64,000 nt of DNA, taken from contig NC_089546.1 of NCBI RefSeq assembly GCF_040115645.1, forward strand, positions 5,942,001-6,006,000, in the 5' to 3' direction. The number at the start of each line of letters is the position of its first letter. Position 1 is the stretch's first letter. The notes beneath the pieces are model-generated. The model saw only the letters and a list, made by a program, of their open reading frames with translations, had not been told where the DNA came from and ran no database searches. Of the stretch, positions 1 through 11,439 are shown piece by piece. Source of the DNA: Euwallacea fornicatus. Lineage: Eukaryota; Arthropoda; Insecta; Coleoptera; Curculionidae. The position numbers and the translations under genes are program-made.

Positions 1-7
1 CCACGAG

Positions 8-3000
8 TCAAATGAGTTTTGCAATGCTCACATTTTGCGGTACGTTCTGGTGCATTTGCACGTTTTGCTGCTGCAGCAAACTTTGTATTTGAGACTGAAG
101 ATTGTGCACTTGAGATTGTGATATACCATGGACGCTGGGTGGGACCTGCGAATGAATACTGTGGATCGGTTGTGGCTGAACTATTTGCATAGGTTGTTGA
201 AGCGCATTCACCGTCTGGTGCTGAATCGTCTGTTGCACCGTTTGTTGTTGTATTTGTGGTTGTATTGACTGAAAATATTTTGGTAAAAGACAATAAATTA
301 TCACTAAACATGACGTTACTTGTATATGTTGCACTTGGGGCTGGACAGTCTGCTGCTGCACAGTCTGTATAGTCTGACTTTGCACAGTCTGTTGCTGAAT
401 TGTTTGAACGGACTGTTGCTGAATAGTTTGCACGGTTTGTTGCACAGTTTGTTGATCCATAGACGGTTGCAATACTAATCCTCCATTTAAACCCAATAAA
501 CTTTGCAATATCAGCTGACTTTGCAAGTCTTGGTTTAAGGTGGGGTCATGTTGCAACACCAACCTTCCATCTTCCCCAACGGTAAGCTTAAATCCACCGC
601 TCCTTTGAAGCATCAAACCATTGTTAATGGTAAAATTTGGGGTGATAAAAGTCGAATTGAATGGTAAACCTCCGCCGGCATGTGCGGCCGTCGAAGCTTG
701 AGAATTTCCATTCGAGATCATTCCACTTTGAAAGTTCTGATTCAAGACCTGGTAATATCAACCACCAAAGTGCAGAAACAATAAATTATCAATGTTTCTA
801 GATATACCTACCTGAACTACAGGACTGGGCGCGTTTATAGTTTGCTGAGGCAACGCCGAGATGTGAATATTCGAAATATTCTTTTTCGGTTCGGCCTGCA
901 CAAAGGCCATCGAAGAATGAACGTTACCCGTAGCAACAGGTTGAGGTTGAGAGGGAGGCTGTGGCGTTGTGGACATTGAATTGTGCTCACTTTCACTCTG
1001 GGACGTATCACTTTCGAACTGAATGTCGTCTTCGTCACCAATTCCTAACAGAAAGAATAACTTTTAACATATGATTCCCAAAATCAAAACTCCCTACCCA
1101 ATACTCTCCCTTATAACTTCAGCCTTGATAAGGCTGACGCAACTCTGGTCATAAAACAATCATAAAAACACTAAACTTTCCTCGTCGTAAAACAAAACAA
1201 AAAAAAACTCTACCAGTAGCGCACAATGAAAAAGATGAATCGAATTGAAATGTTTAGTACTTTGAATCTTGGCTCTATCTTATTCTCCATAGTTACTTAA
1301 TGAATTACGTGCTAGAAAGAACACTAATTACCTGACAACTTCATAATATTGGCTAAATCCAGTCTTTTCTTCTTAACTTTTGGTTTCTTCTTGATGACAT
1401 GTTGTTGAATTTGAATGTGTTGCTGTTGTTGTTGTTGTTGAGTACTACTGATAATAGTTTGTTGATGTTGTGTTGCATTGATTGGCTGATTGGACACCTG
1501 CAATAATTATTTTTTAAGATACAAATTTATTAGATACACATATTAACCTGAGTGGTCACATAGGTGGTGGAAGTTGGTGCCAACTGTACCCCATTGGCTG
1601 CTAAAACCCGAACCATTGGTTGTGACCTGGGAGGGGCACTTAATTGAAGCAACTGTTGTGTTGCACAGGCTGGTTGAAGAATCAATGATTGATGTGCTTG
1701 AGAAGATGTCTGATAACAAACATAATAAAATTTAATGTAGAATCATCTCTGAATTAATTTTTTTAAGGTAAATAGATCTGGTAAGTTTGTCTAGAAGATT
1801 TTGTCTCTCATAAATACAAAGAAATAATTAATTTTATACAAACTCACCTGTTAGTAAAGTAATAAGAGCATTTATTTTTTAATATTTAGACCCAGTTTTT
1901 CAAACTCATACTGACTTAATCAGCAAGATAATTTTCATAGACATTACAAAATTGAAGCAGAACATCAGTTCATTTCTCCATTTTCAGTAAAATTATCTAA
2001 CTGGTAAAATTATCAAAAATTTGGAGAACTGGGCCTCATATAATATCTAAATATAAAGACGAAATGACCTCTACCTGCAGCTTGGCACCAGTGGTTGCCA
2101 TTGAAGCCTGAGGTCTCAATATAAACTGAACTCCCGGGGCAGCCAACATAGGCATCTGGTTAAGGAGCAATGGTTGGGCGGTTGGCATTATTGTAGCTGT
2201 GGCAGCGGCAGCCTGCTGATTCGGAGCCGGAATCACAATTTGCGGACTAAAAATCAATTAACATTGGAAATAGATCTATCCTGTATCATCACAAATTTAT
2301 GAGATAATTATTGTGCTATTATAGAAATGGAATATAAAATTTAAAAATGTAAGGGATTAGCCTCTTGCTAAATATCAACTAAACTCTAGTAATTATATTT
2401 TTGTACAAGACCTTTGATGAGTGACAACTTCACACATTGCTTTAGTTTTTAACTAACCAAAAAGATTTAGGAAGTCTTCATGAGTCTGATGTAAATATTG
2501 TGAATATTTATTGAGATAAAAAGCAGTTACTAAACATATTGGCAATCTTGTATAACAACAGATCATGAAAGTGAAACTTACCTCACACTTGGTTTTGGTG
2601 ATGGCTGTGGGCTAGCACTAGGTTTTGGCAAAATGTTCAAGTGTGGTTTTAACTTAATGATGTTTTGTGGCTGTGATGTGTGTATAGGCCTTGTAATAAG
2701 GTTATTATGGATAATTTGCATAACAGGGAAATTGGGTTGTGGAGTAGGGGGTTTTAAGCTTGGCGAAGGAGATTTCAAACTGACTGGTGACGAGTATGGA
2801 GATTGTGGATAGCTAGGACTAGGATTTGAGTAGGCTGGAGAGACATTAGGCACCACCACATTAGGCTTCTTCACAAGACTGAGGTTGTTGGAGCCAACAA
2901 CTGTGCAGTTTGTGCTCATGTTCTCGTAATCAATTTTTTCTTGCTTGATTTGAAAACTGTTATTCTTCGGAGACTTGCACATCTTCTGTAGAGACTTATT

Positions 3001-3015
3001 AGGGGTTTGAGACAT
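8..3015 (-). CDS. Gln/Pro-rich nuclear-type regulatory protein, unrecognised; 3' end uncertain
   Basis: Seven coding exons: 3015-2582, 2246-2075, 1709-1548, 1497-1332, 1044-812, 748-320 and 268 down to the left edge. All internal junctions are GT-AG with matching phases. If the TGA at 8-10 is the true stop, the protein is 618 aa. However, GTGAGC lies just before it (around 18-23) and could be a splice donor into an exon outside the window. The N-terminus is rich in Ser/Pro with repeated SPS motifs. A polyQ run and a basic stretch (KKKPKVKKKR) follow, then an apparently ordered segment around LDLANIMKLSG and IGDEDDIQFE, then long Q/V/T-rich repeats (QQTVQ, TIQQQ). This composition suits a chromatin or transcription cofactor in the nucleus. 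I do not recognise the family; a BICRA/GLTSCR1-like SWI/SNF cofactor is only a guess to test. Confidence 0.7.
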
Positions 3016-4470
3016 TTTTCACAACACTCAATAGTCTTGGAAAGTTATATCACTGGTTTTAAGTACATTATACAAAATATTTACACCTGGAATGTAGAAC
3101 CATCTTAGGGGTTAAGATCACCATTTTCATGGTCCTCATAATATCGTTCATGTGTAAATCTAGATACTAGCCGAACTCGAACAGGGCCATTATCTCAGTG
3201 TTGAAGATATAGTTTTTCGTAAACCGAGAGAACATTATTTGAAGAATGGCCAGAGGAGCATCATGATGGGGAAAAGCACTGGAGACCGCACTAAACCCGT
3301 CGCGGACTCGTGAAAACTACACAATAAACACTTTTAGTTTGGCAAACACTTGTCGCTGACGGTCTAGGCGGCAACACCCCTTTGTACCTGAAACAAATGA
3401 AAGAAAATCTCATTCTCAAATCCAAACATAACCTCTAGCAAATTCGCAATTTACTCAAAACAATGACCATTTCGGACCTTATAACATTCACGTCGCCATC
3501 GCTCACATCTCAGCCGGCCCCAATCAACACAATTTCGACGAAAATAACGCGTGCGAGCATTGTTTATAAACAGGTAATTGCAAATTTGCAACAAGATAGG
3601 TATCACTATGCCGCCATCTTTTACATTTTACGATGCTCCTTTTTTCTTGTCCCTTGTTCTTACGAACGACGGATCGGCGATCAAAGCAGTCCCCCCACCC
3701 TGACCTAAAAATGGACCGATCCATCACATATGATTTCCCCTATTTCCTCAAATAATTCGCATTTGTGACTTTTCGACCGCATGGGGCATATCAACAAATC
3801 TCGTTAAGTAATTTATGTTTTGTACCAATAAATTTTCAACGCCCACCATGAAAGGAAACATTTCACGTCCATGAAAATAAATCAGATTTGTGGTGGGGAT
3901 GACTCGGGTGGCCCGGTGGAGGGGGTTAAATTTAGGCCAAAATTCGAAAGAACTTGGTTTAATGGACCAATTTGGCAATAATTCATTCATTCGAATAATT
4001 AAACGATTCGAGATAATTAATTTTAATGCGGTGATTGACAGCCACTACAATATGCGATATAAAAAATCGATACATAAGTAAGGTTACAAGGTGAGGACAC
4101 GTAAAAATAGCTTAGGTCCCACAGTGACAGAAGCACCGCCGTGCCATTTGCGAAAAAACGAGCCCTTTTCAAGCCTTTTTTCCGCATAAATGCTATGGGA
4201 ATCCTGTCTACGACAGTTTCATGGGTAAAACGATAAAATTCTACGTACCTTTTACAATTTTCACTTCACGGGTTGCGTCGGGGCACACTCTGGGCAAAAG
4301 CAGGGAATGCCGTCATCTGATTGGTCAGCCGACGGCGTCATATGATATACAAAAAAATAACATTTGCTTTGAGGTTAGCGCCGTTCCTTCACGATTATCG
4401 CCTCTATGGCTAGTTTACTTTAGGCACTTTCCTATAGTGGGAGATAATGGCTGTAGTATGATGACTTAAT
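3016..4470 (-). promoter_or_regulatory. Probable 5' UTR exons and promoter of the Gln-rich gene
   Basis: On the minus strand a pyrimidine-rich tract ending in CAG stands at about 3389, which looks like an acceptor opening a 5' UTR exon running to the ATG at 3015. Upstream, AAAAG|GTACGTAG at 4249-4242 looks like the donor of a first non-coding exon. The 5' UTR exon contains several short upstream ATGs that stop quickly. This is inferred only from splice-like signals; no transcript was available. Short ORFs here (3463-3708, 4221-4469) resemble nothing. Confidence 0.35.
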
Positions 4471-5785
4471 TATTGCTTTTAATAAATGTAATTTGTAATA
4501 ATCATAACAAGTAATGAGTTTTGAGCACCCTCCTTGGTAAAAAGCCTTTTACGTTTGTCAATCGAAAAAATAATATTTAAAAGACTTATTAATTACCCTT
4601 TATTTTTTCATATAATCCGAATAAATTTTTTCAATCCTCCTCTCCCATATGTTAATAAAATAGGTAAACAACGTCAAAATCGGATTTTCATGACATAATA
4701 AAATATAACGACTTGTCGTTAAAAAAACTCGCAGCAGGTGGCGAATTTTCAATGTAGGACGTTAAGTCGTTTGATATTTACCAACAAACACCTGAAGAAC
4801 AGACAACAACCAATGAATTTATCCAAGACATGCTTCTCATATTTCATCGGCTACTTATTTTTTTAATGATCACTTGTTACTTTTGTACGTGTTACTTAGC
4901 AACGCATGAAAGATACAAATAACAACATAGCATTTTTTGAATACAAAAACTTTATCACCTAAAATAAAAAAATTATAATTCGTAGGGATCAATTCGATTA
5001 ATTGTACGATTTCTAATTAATCAACAGTTCAATGCAAGATAATTTCAATTGAGGTAGGTATGGTATGTTTCTAAACAGATATAGACCGCTCCGCAAGTTA
5101 ACAGTTTTTCTTACTCCTGTCCTAGGTAAACATGATATTCTAATTATTTGTTATACAAATAATTAAAATCCTTAAATTGTCAATAATTGAAGTCAATCAT
5201 AACTGCCGTGCACATGGCAATCGATAACCCATCCACTTATCAGAGATATAGGTGTATGTATTATGCAGCAATGAGCTAGAACGCAAGAATTCAAATGTAA
5301 AGGAAACAAAAACCAATCAATAGAATAAGGCGCAAAGCGGTCATTTTATCATTTGCACTTCGGCACAACCCATATTGACAATCAATCGCAGCTGTCTAAA
5401 TTTTACTTCTAAAAAAACGTTAGGTATTGTGAGTATTTAAAAATGTAAAAATGTTTAAATAACAGCCTTTAAGCCAGTAATCATGTAGGTAACGTCAACG
5501 CTTTAGCGCGAGTTTTCAATTTCTCGTTTTTGCTGTATCAAGCGGAAAATGCAGATCGCCATTGAGGGGAAGGGAAGGCTGTTTTAAGGGGAAAGGCGTG
5601 AATGTGGTGGGGAGAAACAAAGTGGCATCATCGATTCCCCTACACTCCCACCAATAATGCTGCGCGAACATGACCGTGATCGTGGATAATTTTATAGCGG
5701 GAGGGGATCTCTGTAATATCGTTTCTCATGAAAGCAATAATCAAGAAACTGTTAAATAAAAATATATTTCTTTTTTAATGATTCT
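4471..5785. other. Intergenic sequence, no gene seen
   Basis: AT-rich spacer between the upstream end of the Gln-rich gene and the 3' end of RIOK2. I see no convincing ORF, RNA gene or transposon. A GC-richer stretch around 5500-5720 is unexplained. Confidence 0.5.
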
Positions 5786-7640
5786 TTATTCCCATATACC
5801 GCATGTTTGACGTACGGTATCCTTATTTTCGCGTCTAATTCTGGTTGTAGCATTAGCTTCACCCTTTGCCACGCACCGTTTCCTTTGGTTCTTCTTATTC
5901 TTGGTTGCTATTTGCTTTTTCACTCTTTGTTTTATTTCATCAGGATGAATTGTAGTGGTAGTGGATCTGACACTTCTCAACTCAAGCAAATCTTCAAATT
6001 CGGAGTCATCAAAACTAATGTTTCTTTCTGATAAATTTGTTTTTGATAGGTCTTGAGTACCATCCTTTGTGATTTCTAATGGGCCAAATTCATTGTTAAA
6101 ATCATTTTTATTGCTAGATTCATGAAAATGTTCATCATCTGCAATACAGTTAAAACTGCCAATAAATGAAGATAAAAATAATGTTTTAATTACAAACCTG
6201 ATGATAGGCTCTTATCAGAGGAATCTTCTAATCCTAATTCCAGATTAATATCTTTTGCCATTTGTTTGGTAAATCCAGTACAAGCAACTTCAGCATCTAA
6301 GATGTCTATACGCTCAATATCTCTAAATTTGGGATAGTTTTCACTTTCGTAATTAAATCTGCAAGGAAAGAAAGAATAAATTCATACTGAAATTTTATAT
6401 AATCACCTTTTCTTGAAAAACTGTTTAATGCAATTAATGTCTCTTTCATAATACATCTCAGCATTTGCATGTTCAGTTGACATCATTTGTGGAAAATCAA
6501 TAATAATGGGATTTTCACTTTCATCTAATATAATGTTGAATTCATTAAAATCTCCGTGTATAACACCCGAATCGGCGAAACGAACTATAAGATTCATTAG
6601 TTCATCATAGAGAGCTTCAACATCTTTTACTTCAGATATGTGGTTCAAAAGGGTTCCTAAAGAAAAAATAACATTAATTTCAGATGGTTTCTACAAGAGG
6701 CTAAGTAACAGATAAAATGTTAGTAAATATTTGTGAATTTATGGAAATATTGAAAATATTTTGATTTATATTATACTTATTTCACTAGTATGAAATGTTG
6801 AAAATTTTAGACTTGAATTAAGTTCTTTGTTTAGACTGTTCTTAATGTAACCAGTTTTGTAACTTTTGTAGTTTCCAAAATCTTTGGAAAAACATAGGCA
6901 GCCAACTTTTAGGGGTAGTTCTAATTCTGTCTCTAATTTCCCACCAATATGTCCCAGCTTACAAAACTACATGCAATAATAATTTACCATTAACCAACTC
7001 CATTACTACACAATGGCGGTTAAAATCAATAGGCTTAGGTACTGGAAATCTTCGTTCATACAGAGCCTTCATATAGGCAAACTCTTTAGTTGCTGATATG
7101 CGAGACAAATACAACCAAGAAGCAGACTTCCTAGGAAAAAATATCACATTTATTATTAAATTTAAATTAAAGATTGAATGTATGAGGAGGTAACTTAGAA
7201 AAATACCTATGGTTATGATAGTCCCGTTTCTCAGTAACTTTCCTAAAACACACTCTCCCTAATCTGTGAAGTTTAAGACAGAGTTGTTTCCCATTTGTGT
7301 CTGCAATGGTGTATATATTACTCTCCTTTCCAACTCCAATCTGATTACCAAATGAGGCTATTACATCTCGTTTTGTCAAAGAATGCAGGGCCAAATAATC
7401 ATATCCCAAGTTAGTTAAACGATACCCATCATACCTCTTGCCTCGTTCATAACTTAACAGCTTGTGTTTACATAATTCTCTTAAAAGTTTGTGCACACCA
7501 CCATGTTGCAAGTTAGCTATTGAAGCTACCATAGGACCCGGCACCAGCTCGTGGTTTTTCATGCCCATTTCTGTTGCGGTTAAAACTCTGAAGTCCTCTG
7601 AAGTGAGGTATCTCATTAGGCTGACATTCAATTTCCCCAT
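5786..7640 (-). CDS. RIOK2: RIO kinase 2 (atypical serine/threonine kinase/ATPase of 40S ribosome biogenesis)
   Basis: Five exons: 7640-7207, 7130-6988, 6656-6407, 6358-6198 and 6138-5786, giving 446 aa with consistent phases. The N-terminal winged helix covers about residues 1-90 and the RIO kinase domain about 95-270. Visible are the P-loop-like GVGKESNIY (102-110), the ATP-binding Lys123 in LCLKLHRLG, the catalytic Asp228 in HGDFNEFN and the metal-binding Asp246 in IIIDFPQ, all at the same numbers as in human RIOK2. The C-terminal tail is acidic then basic and ends CGIWE. In the family the protein binds pre-40S particles and supports late cytoplasmic 18S rRNA maturation. Shorter than the human protein (about 550 aa), mostly in the tail. 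An AATAAA overlaps the stop codon. The gene is divergent from the UEV gene. Confidence 0.97.
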
Positions 7641-8637
7641 TTTGCAGCAGATTTCTGTGGGGCTTTTGTGGGATTAAATCAACCTAATTTTTTCAAGTTG
7701 CTTTAAAGAGTATCAATTTATAGCTGACTCTTGAATTTAGTTTTTTCATATTACAAGAAGTTACCACTCCTTTCAGATCACCAATTTTATATTTTCTAAT
7801 ATTTCTAATACACACACGTGTTTAGTGTTTATAACATTGTCATTGTCTTATAATATCGGCAATGTCAGTTATCGAAAAGCATATAAACACATGTCCACTC
7901 AATAAAAAAAACCGAGATATTAAAAGTGGCAATAGCGTATTGGCATCGATTAGTGATGCGGGGTGCAGTCGAATGTAAAATATTTTTATTTAGATCGTGA
8001 TCAGTTTATATATTCATTATTACTTATAAATACATATTATTAGCATCAGTATAAAGTATTATGCGTTATTAGCTTTGGGTGATGTGATGTGAACCCGACT
8101 TTACATAGAAACAAATTTGATGTTAAAGTGAATAACATACTATTAATTAACATGACCCCGAATAGAATTTTCGAAAAATTATTTTTCTGAATGTAAAGAA
8201 AAATTAATTGAATTCATTTTAATTGAAAGTCGTTTAAAACCACAAAGATTGGGAATGAACCGATGGAAACATCCCGTAAAATGACGCCTTACTCTCCAAC
8301 GTTGTCAATATTTTCCATTAATTGTTAAAAGCCAAAATCATTCAATTTTGACTTTGAAGTTGAAGTGTGAATTGGAATGGATTGTCTCAATGACAGCAAA
8401 GTTTGTGGTGTGTGGATGAAAGACGTTTGTTTCGTTTGCGGATTGGTCTTTTTTCGGAATTTTGTCTCTACAAGAGTAAAGACTTAAAACACTGCATTTA
8501 GAGTTTAAAATACATTATACTGTATATTGTCTCTGTAGTCCGTGTGCGAATAGCTTCTAAACAACTTTCAGAGAGCCTCTAAGAGCTTGCAGTTGTTGCG
8601 ATTCCAAATATAATTTGCCTAAAAAGAGTTGGCAAAC
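7641..8637. promoter_or_regulatory. Shared upstream region of RIOK2 (-) and UEV (+)
   Basis: About 1 kb separates two divergent start codons. No further ORF is supported. Both promoters must lie here, but I see no clear core motif. 8517-8637 reads like 5' UTR of the UEV gene. Confidence 0.45.
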
Positions 8638-9447
8638 ATGGCTACCCCTTCTGCCGGTGTGGGTAAGATTCTCAACTCCTCTTTAGTTCCTCTTACTATC
8701 AAAATTTAAATGCAATAATTTTCATTTACAGTTGTTCCTAGGAACTTCAGACTCCTGGAGGAACTGGAAGCAGGTCAAAAAGGTGTGTCTGATGGTACCA
8801 TCAGCTGGGGACTGGAAAATGATGATGATATGACTCTCACTCATTGGATGGGAATGATCATTGGGCCCCCTCGAAGTCCTTACGAGAATCGAATGTATTC
8901 TGTTAAAATTGAGTGTGGATCCAGCTATCCCGATGAACCACCAATGGCTAAATTCATTTCTAGGATAAACATGAATTGTATTAATTCCACTTCAGGAGTG
9001 GTGAGTTAATGATTATTTCTCTGATCAGTTAACTGGAAGATATAGACTATTATTCTCAAGTTGATTTCATTTCATTCTCTCTTGACATGTATACCAACTT
9101 TGTCACTATAATTCATCACTATCATTAAGAATAGAAAAGTTTTCACTTAAAGTTTAACTTCAATTTGCTATACCTTTTTGTTGTTTTTTTAACTCACAAG
9201 TGTTTGATCCTTGACAGATTATTAATTTAATTGTGGATGTAAATATGTACTGAAACAAAGGTATACTTGAGTTTTTAAGCCACACTTTGAAAGTGTGTTT
9301 TTGCAGGTTGATAATCGACAAGTCCCAGTGCTAGCTCGATGGCAAAGAGAATTCACGCTAAAAACAGTTCTGCAGGAATTACGACGTTTAATGACCCTTA
9401 AGGAGAACATGAAACTGGCCCAGCCTCCTGAGGGTAGTTGCTTCTAG
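8638..9447 (+). CDS. UBE2V2: Ubiquitin-conjugating enzyme E2 variant (UEV1/MMS2 type)
   Basis: Three exons: 8638-8662, 8732-9000 and 9307-9447, giving 144 aa (human UBE2V2 has 145). The UBC fold covers nearly the whole protein: FRLLEELEAGQKG at the start, WMGMIIGPPRSPYENRMY in the centre, SYPDEPP, then VVDNRQVPVLARWQ and the end KLAQPPEGSCF. The segment that carries the catalytic Cys in active E2s reads SGVVDNRQ and has no Cys there, as in all UEVs; the Cys in MNCIN is not at the active position. In the family the protein pairs with Ubc13/UBE2N to build Lys63-linked ubiquitin chains for DNA-damage tolerance and innate immune signalling. A poly(A) signal at 9898-9903 implies a 3' UTR of about 0.45 kb. 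Confidence 0.97.
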
Positions 9448-9903
9448 CCCTGCGTGGAAGAGGGGGGAACCAGACGTCGCGTCCCGAACGTCCACCCAGG
9501 GTCGTCACGTTTTTTGGATGTAGATGCGGAAGAGTACACCTGCGAAGTTTTATAATAAGATTACTCATTTGTGACTTGTTTTCCGTTTTGTGTGTCAATT
9601 GAGAATCTAATTGCTTATTATTAATTTCCATTATTAGAGGGCTACATATTGTTTGTTTAATAACGCTTTGAAGGAATCACTGGATTTGTATGAACTTGCT
9701 GCAATCACACTAAATGCAAAAATTATTCAAGCGTTTTCTTATATCCATTTTTGTTTACGAGAATATTGTATGGAATATCTCTTTGAATGTGGGGACGCAA
9801 AACCAATTAGATTGTTTAAGTTATAAAAGCATAATCAACTAATTAGTAAAGGAATAAGTAAATGTAATATTTCAAATGTACATGTTAAGTCTGCTGAAAT
9901 AAA

Positions 9904-11434
9904 AGTAATTTTACAGGTAGGAAATTGTGGTGTTTTGTTAGAGGATGATGTTGAAATTACTAAAAATTGCTGACATTAACATTTATTTCTAAAACATTTC
10001 AAAAGAATTATCAATTTTTTGAAGACAATTGTAACGTCTTGATATTTAATCATAAAAATGTATCAAAAGGTCGTTTTAGAAGTTACGAAGTGGAACAGAT
10101 TCATACCTATAACTGATTTTTAACCAATTGGATTGGTTGGTTATCATCAAAAATTAACACGATTGGTTGAAAATCACTGCGAAAGATCAATCTAATCCGA
10201 ATCATCGTTTCTGAAAAGCCTAATAAAATAGTTTTGGATCTTGACATATGGTTCAAGACAATTTTTATTTTTTTTTCTGTATTCGGAGTTTATTTTATTT
10301 TTTTTCGCAAAGAAATTATTTTTAATTTAATATTGTATTAATGTAAATGATATTGTTACCCATTTCCTTATTCCTATTCAATGTTTGTGTTAATTTTCAT
10401 ATAGAAATGAAAAATAAATGTTTTCTTATTTCATTGGCTATTATAAATATTGCATTTACAATATAGAAGAATACTTAAATTGTTTCCTGCTTTCAACTGA
10501 TTATCAGGCGCCACCAGGTAATGGCTCATTAGTTTTTAAGCCATAGTACTTTAAGTATAAATTGTAGTAGGATTAAAATAGCATGTTACTATTAATAAAC
10601 CTATTGAATTGAATTAGCAGTATGGCCCTCTTTTGATACTACACTTCCACATGAGGAGGTAATACTAATAGTCGTAGATAATAGGAGCTAAAACCCTGCG
10701 ATTTGGTGTCGTGCTTCCCATTTCACCTTCCAATTGATCTCCTATATGACTATCCACCGCCAAATAAATATTGTTTAAAAAAATTAATATGAAATTGCTT
10801 AAGGATAAACCTGCTAAAGATTCTGATAACTAAACTGTTCAATAGTTTTACATAATTCTCTAAAGTACATGTTTCAGTTACTCATTCATCATCAATTGTA
10901 AAATGAAGGCAGGATTTCTGGCATTAAAATCAGTACAAAAATTTTCAAGTTCATCTGCAGAACAAAAAAAGTAAATAATAATTTAAAGAGTTGCATTACC
11001 ACTGATTACAAAGCTCAAGCACCTAACCAATTACAATACAAATGCCTACATATGACAAAAAAAAGTTAAAAAACTGCTAAAAATTCAAAAAAAAGATGGA
11101 GCAATAATTGTTACATGTGGGAAAATAAGACAAACAACATTACCAAATTTTGTGTTCTCTTTGCATTTCATTAGTGATTATTTTGTGAATAGATGTAATT
11201 ATTTTTATGGCAAGGACATAAAGCACAAACAGTTGATATCATTTTCCCCTGGAAATAAAGGATTTTGTTATTGGCTGTAGTGGCAGTTTATTCATATTCA
11301 ATTAAAAAAATCACACCAGTTAAATACTTGCAGTAAAAACTATATTCATAACTGAGCAAAGGAATTCTTGACTGTATATCTTTCATATATTCTTTCAAAA
11401 TAACATTTTAAATTGCTTTACCAATCATTCACAG
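9904..11434. other. Intergenic/upstream region of the PLC-gamma gene
   Basis: AT-rich, no coding potential seen. It lies between the UEV poly(A) signal and the first coding exon of the phospholipase gene. A splice acceptor at 11433-11434, six bases before the ATG, means at least one non-coding 5' exon must lie upstream, here or further left; I could not place it. Confidence 0.5.
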
Positions 11435-11439
11435 CTACA

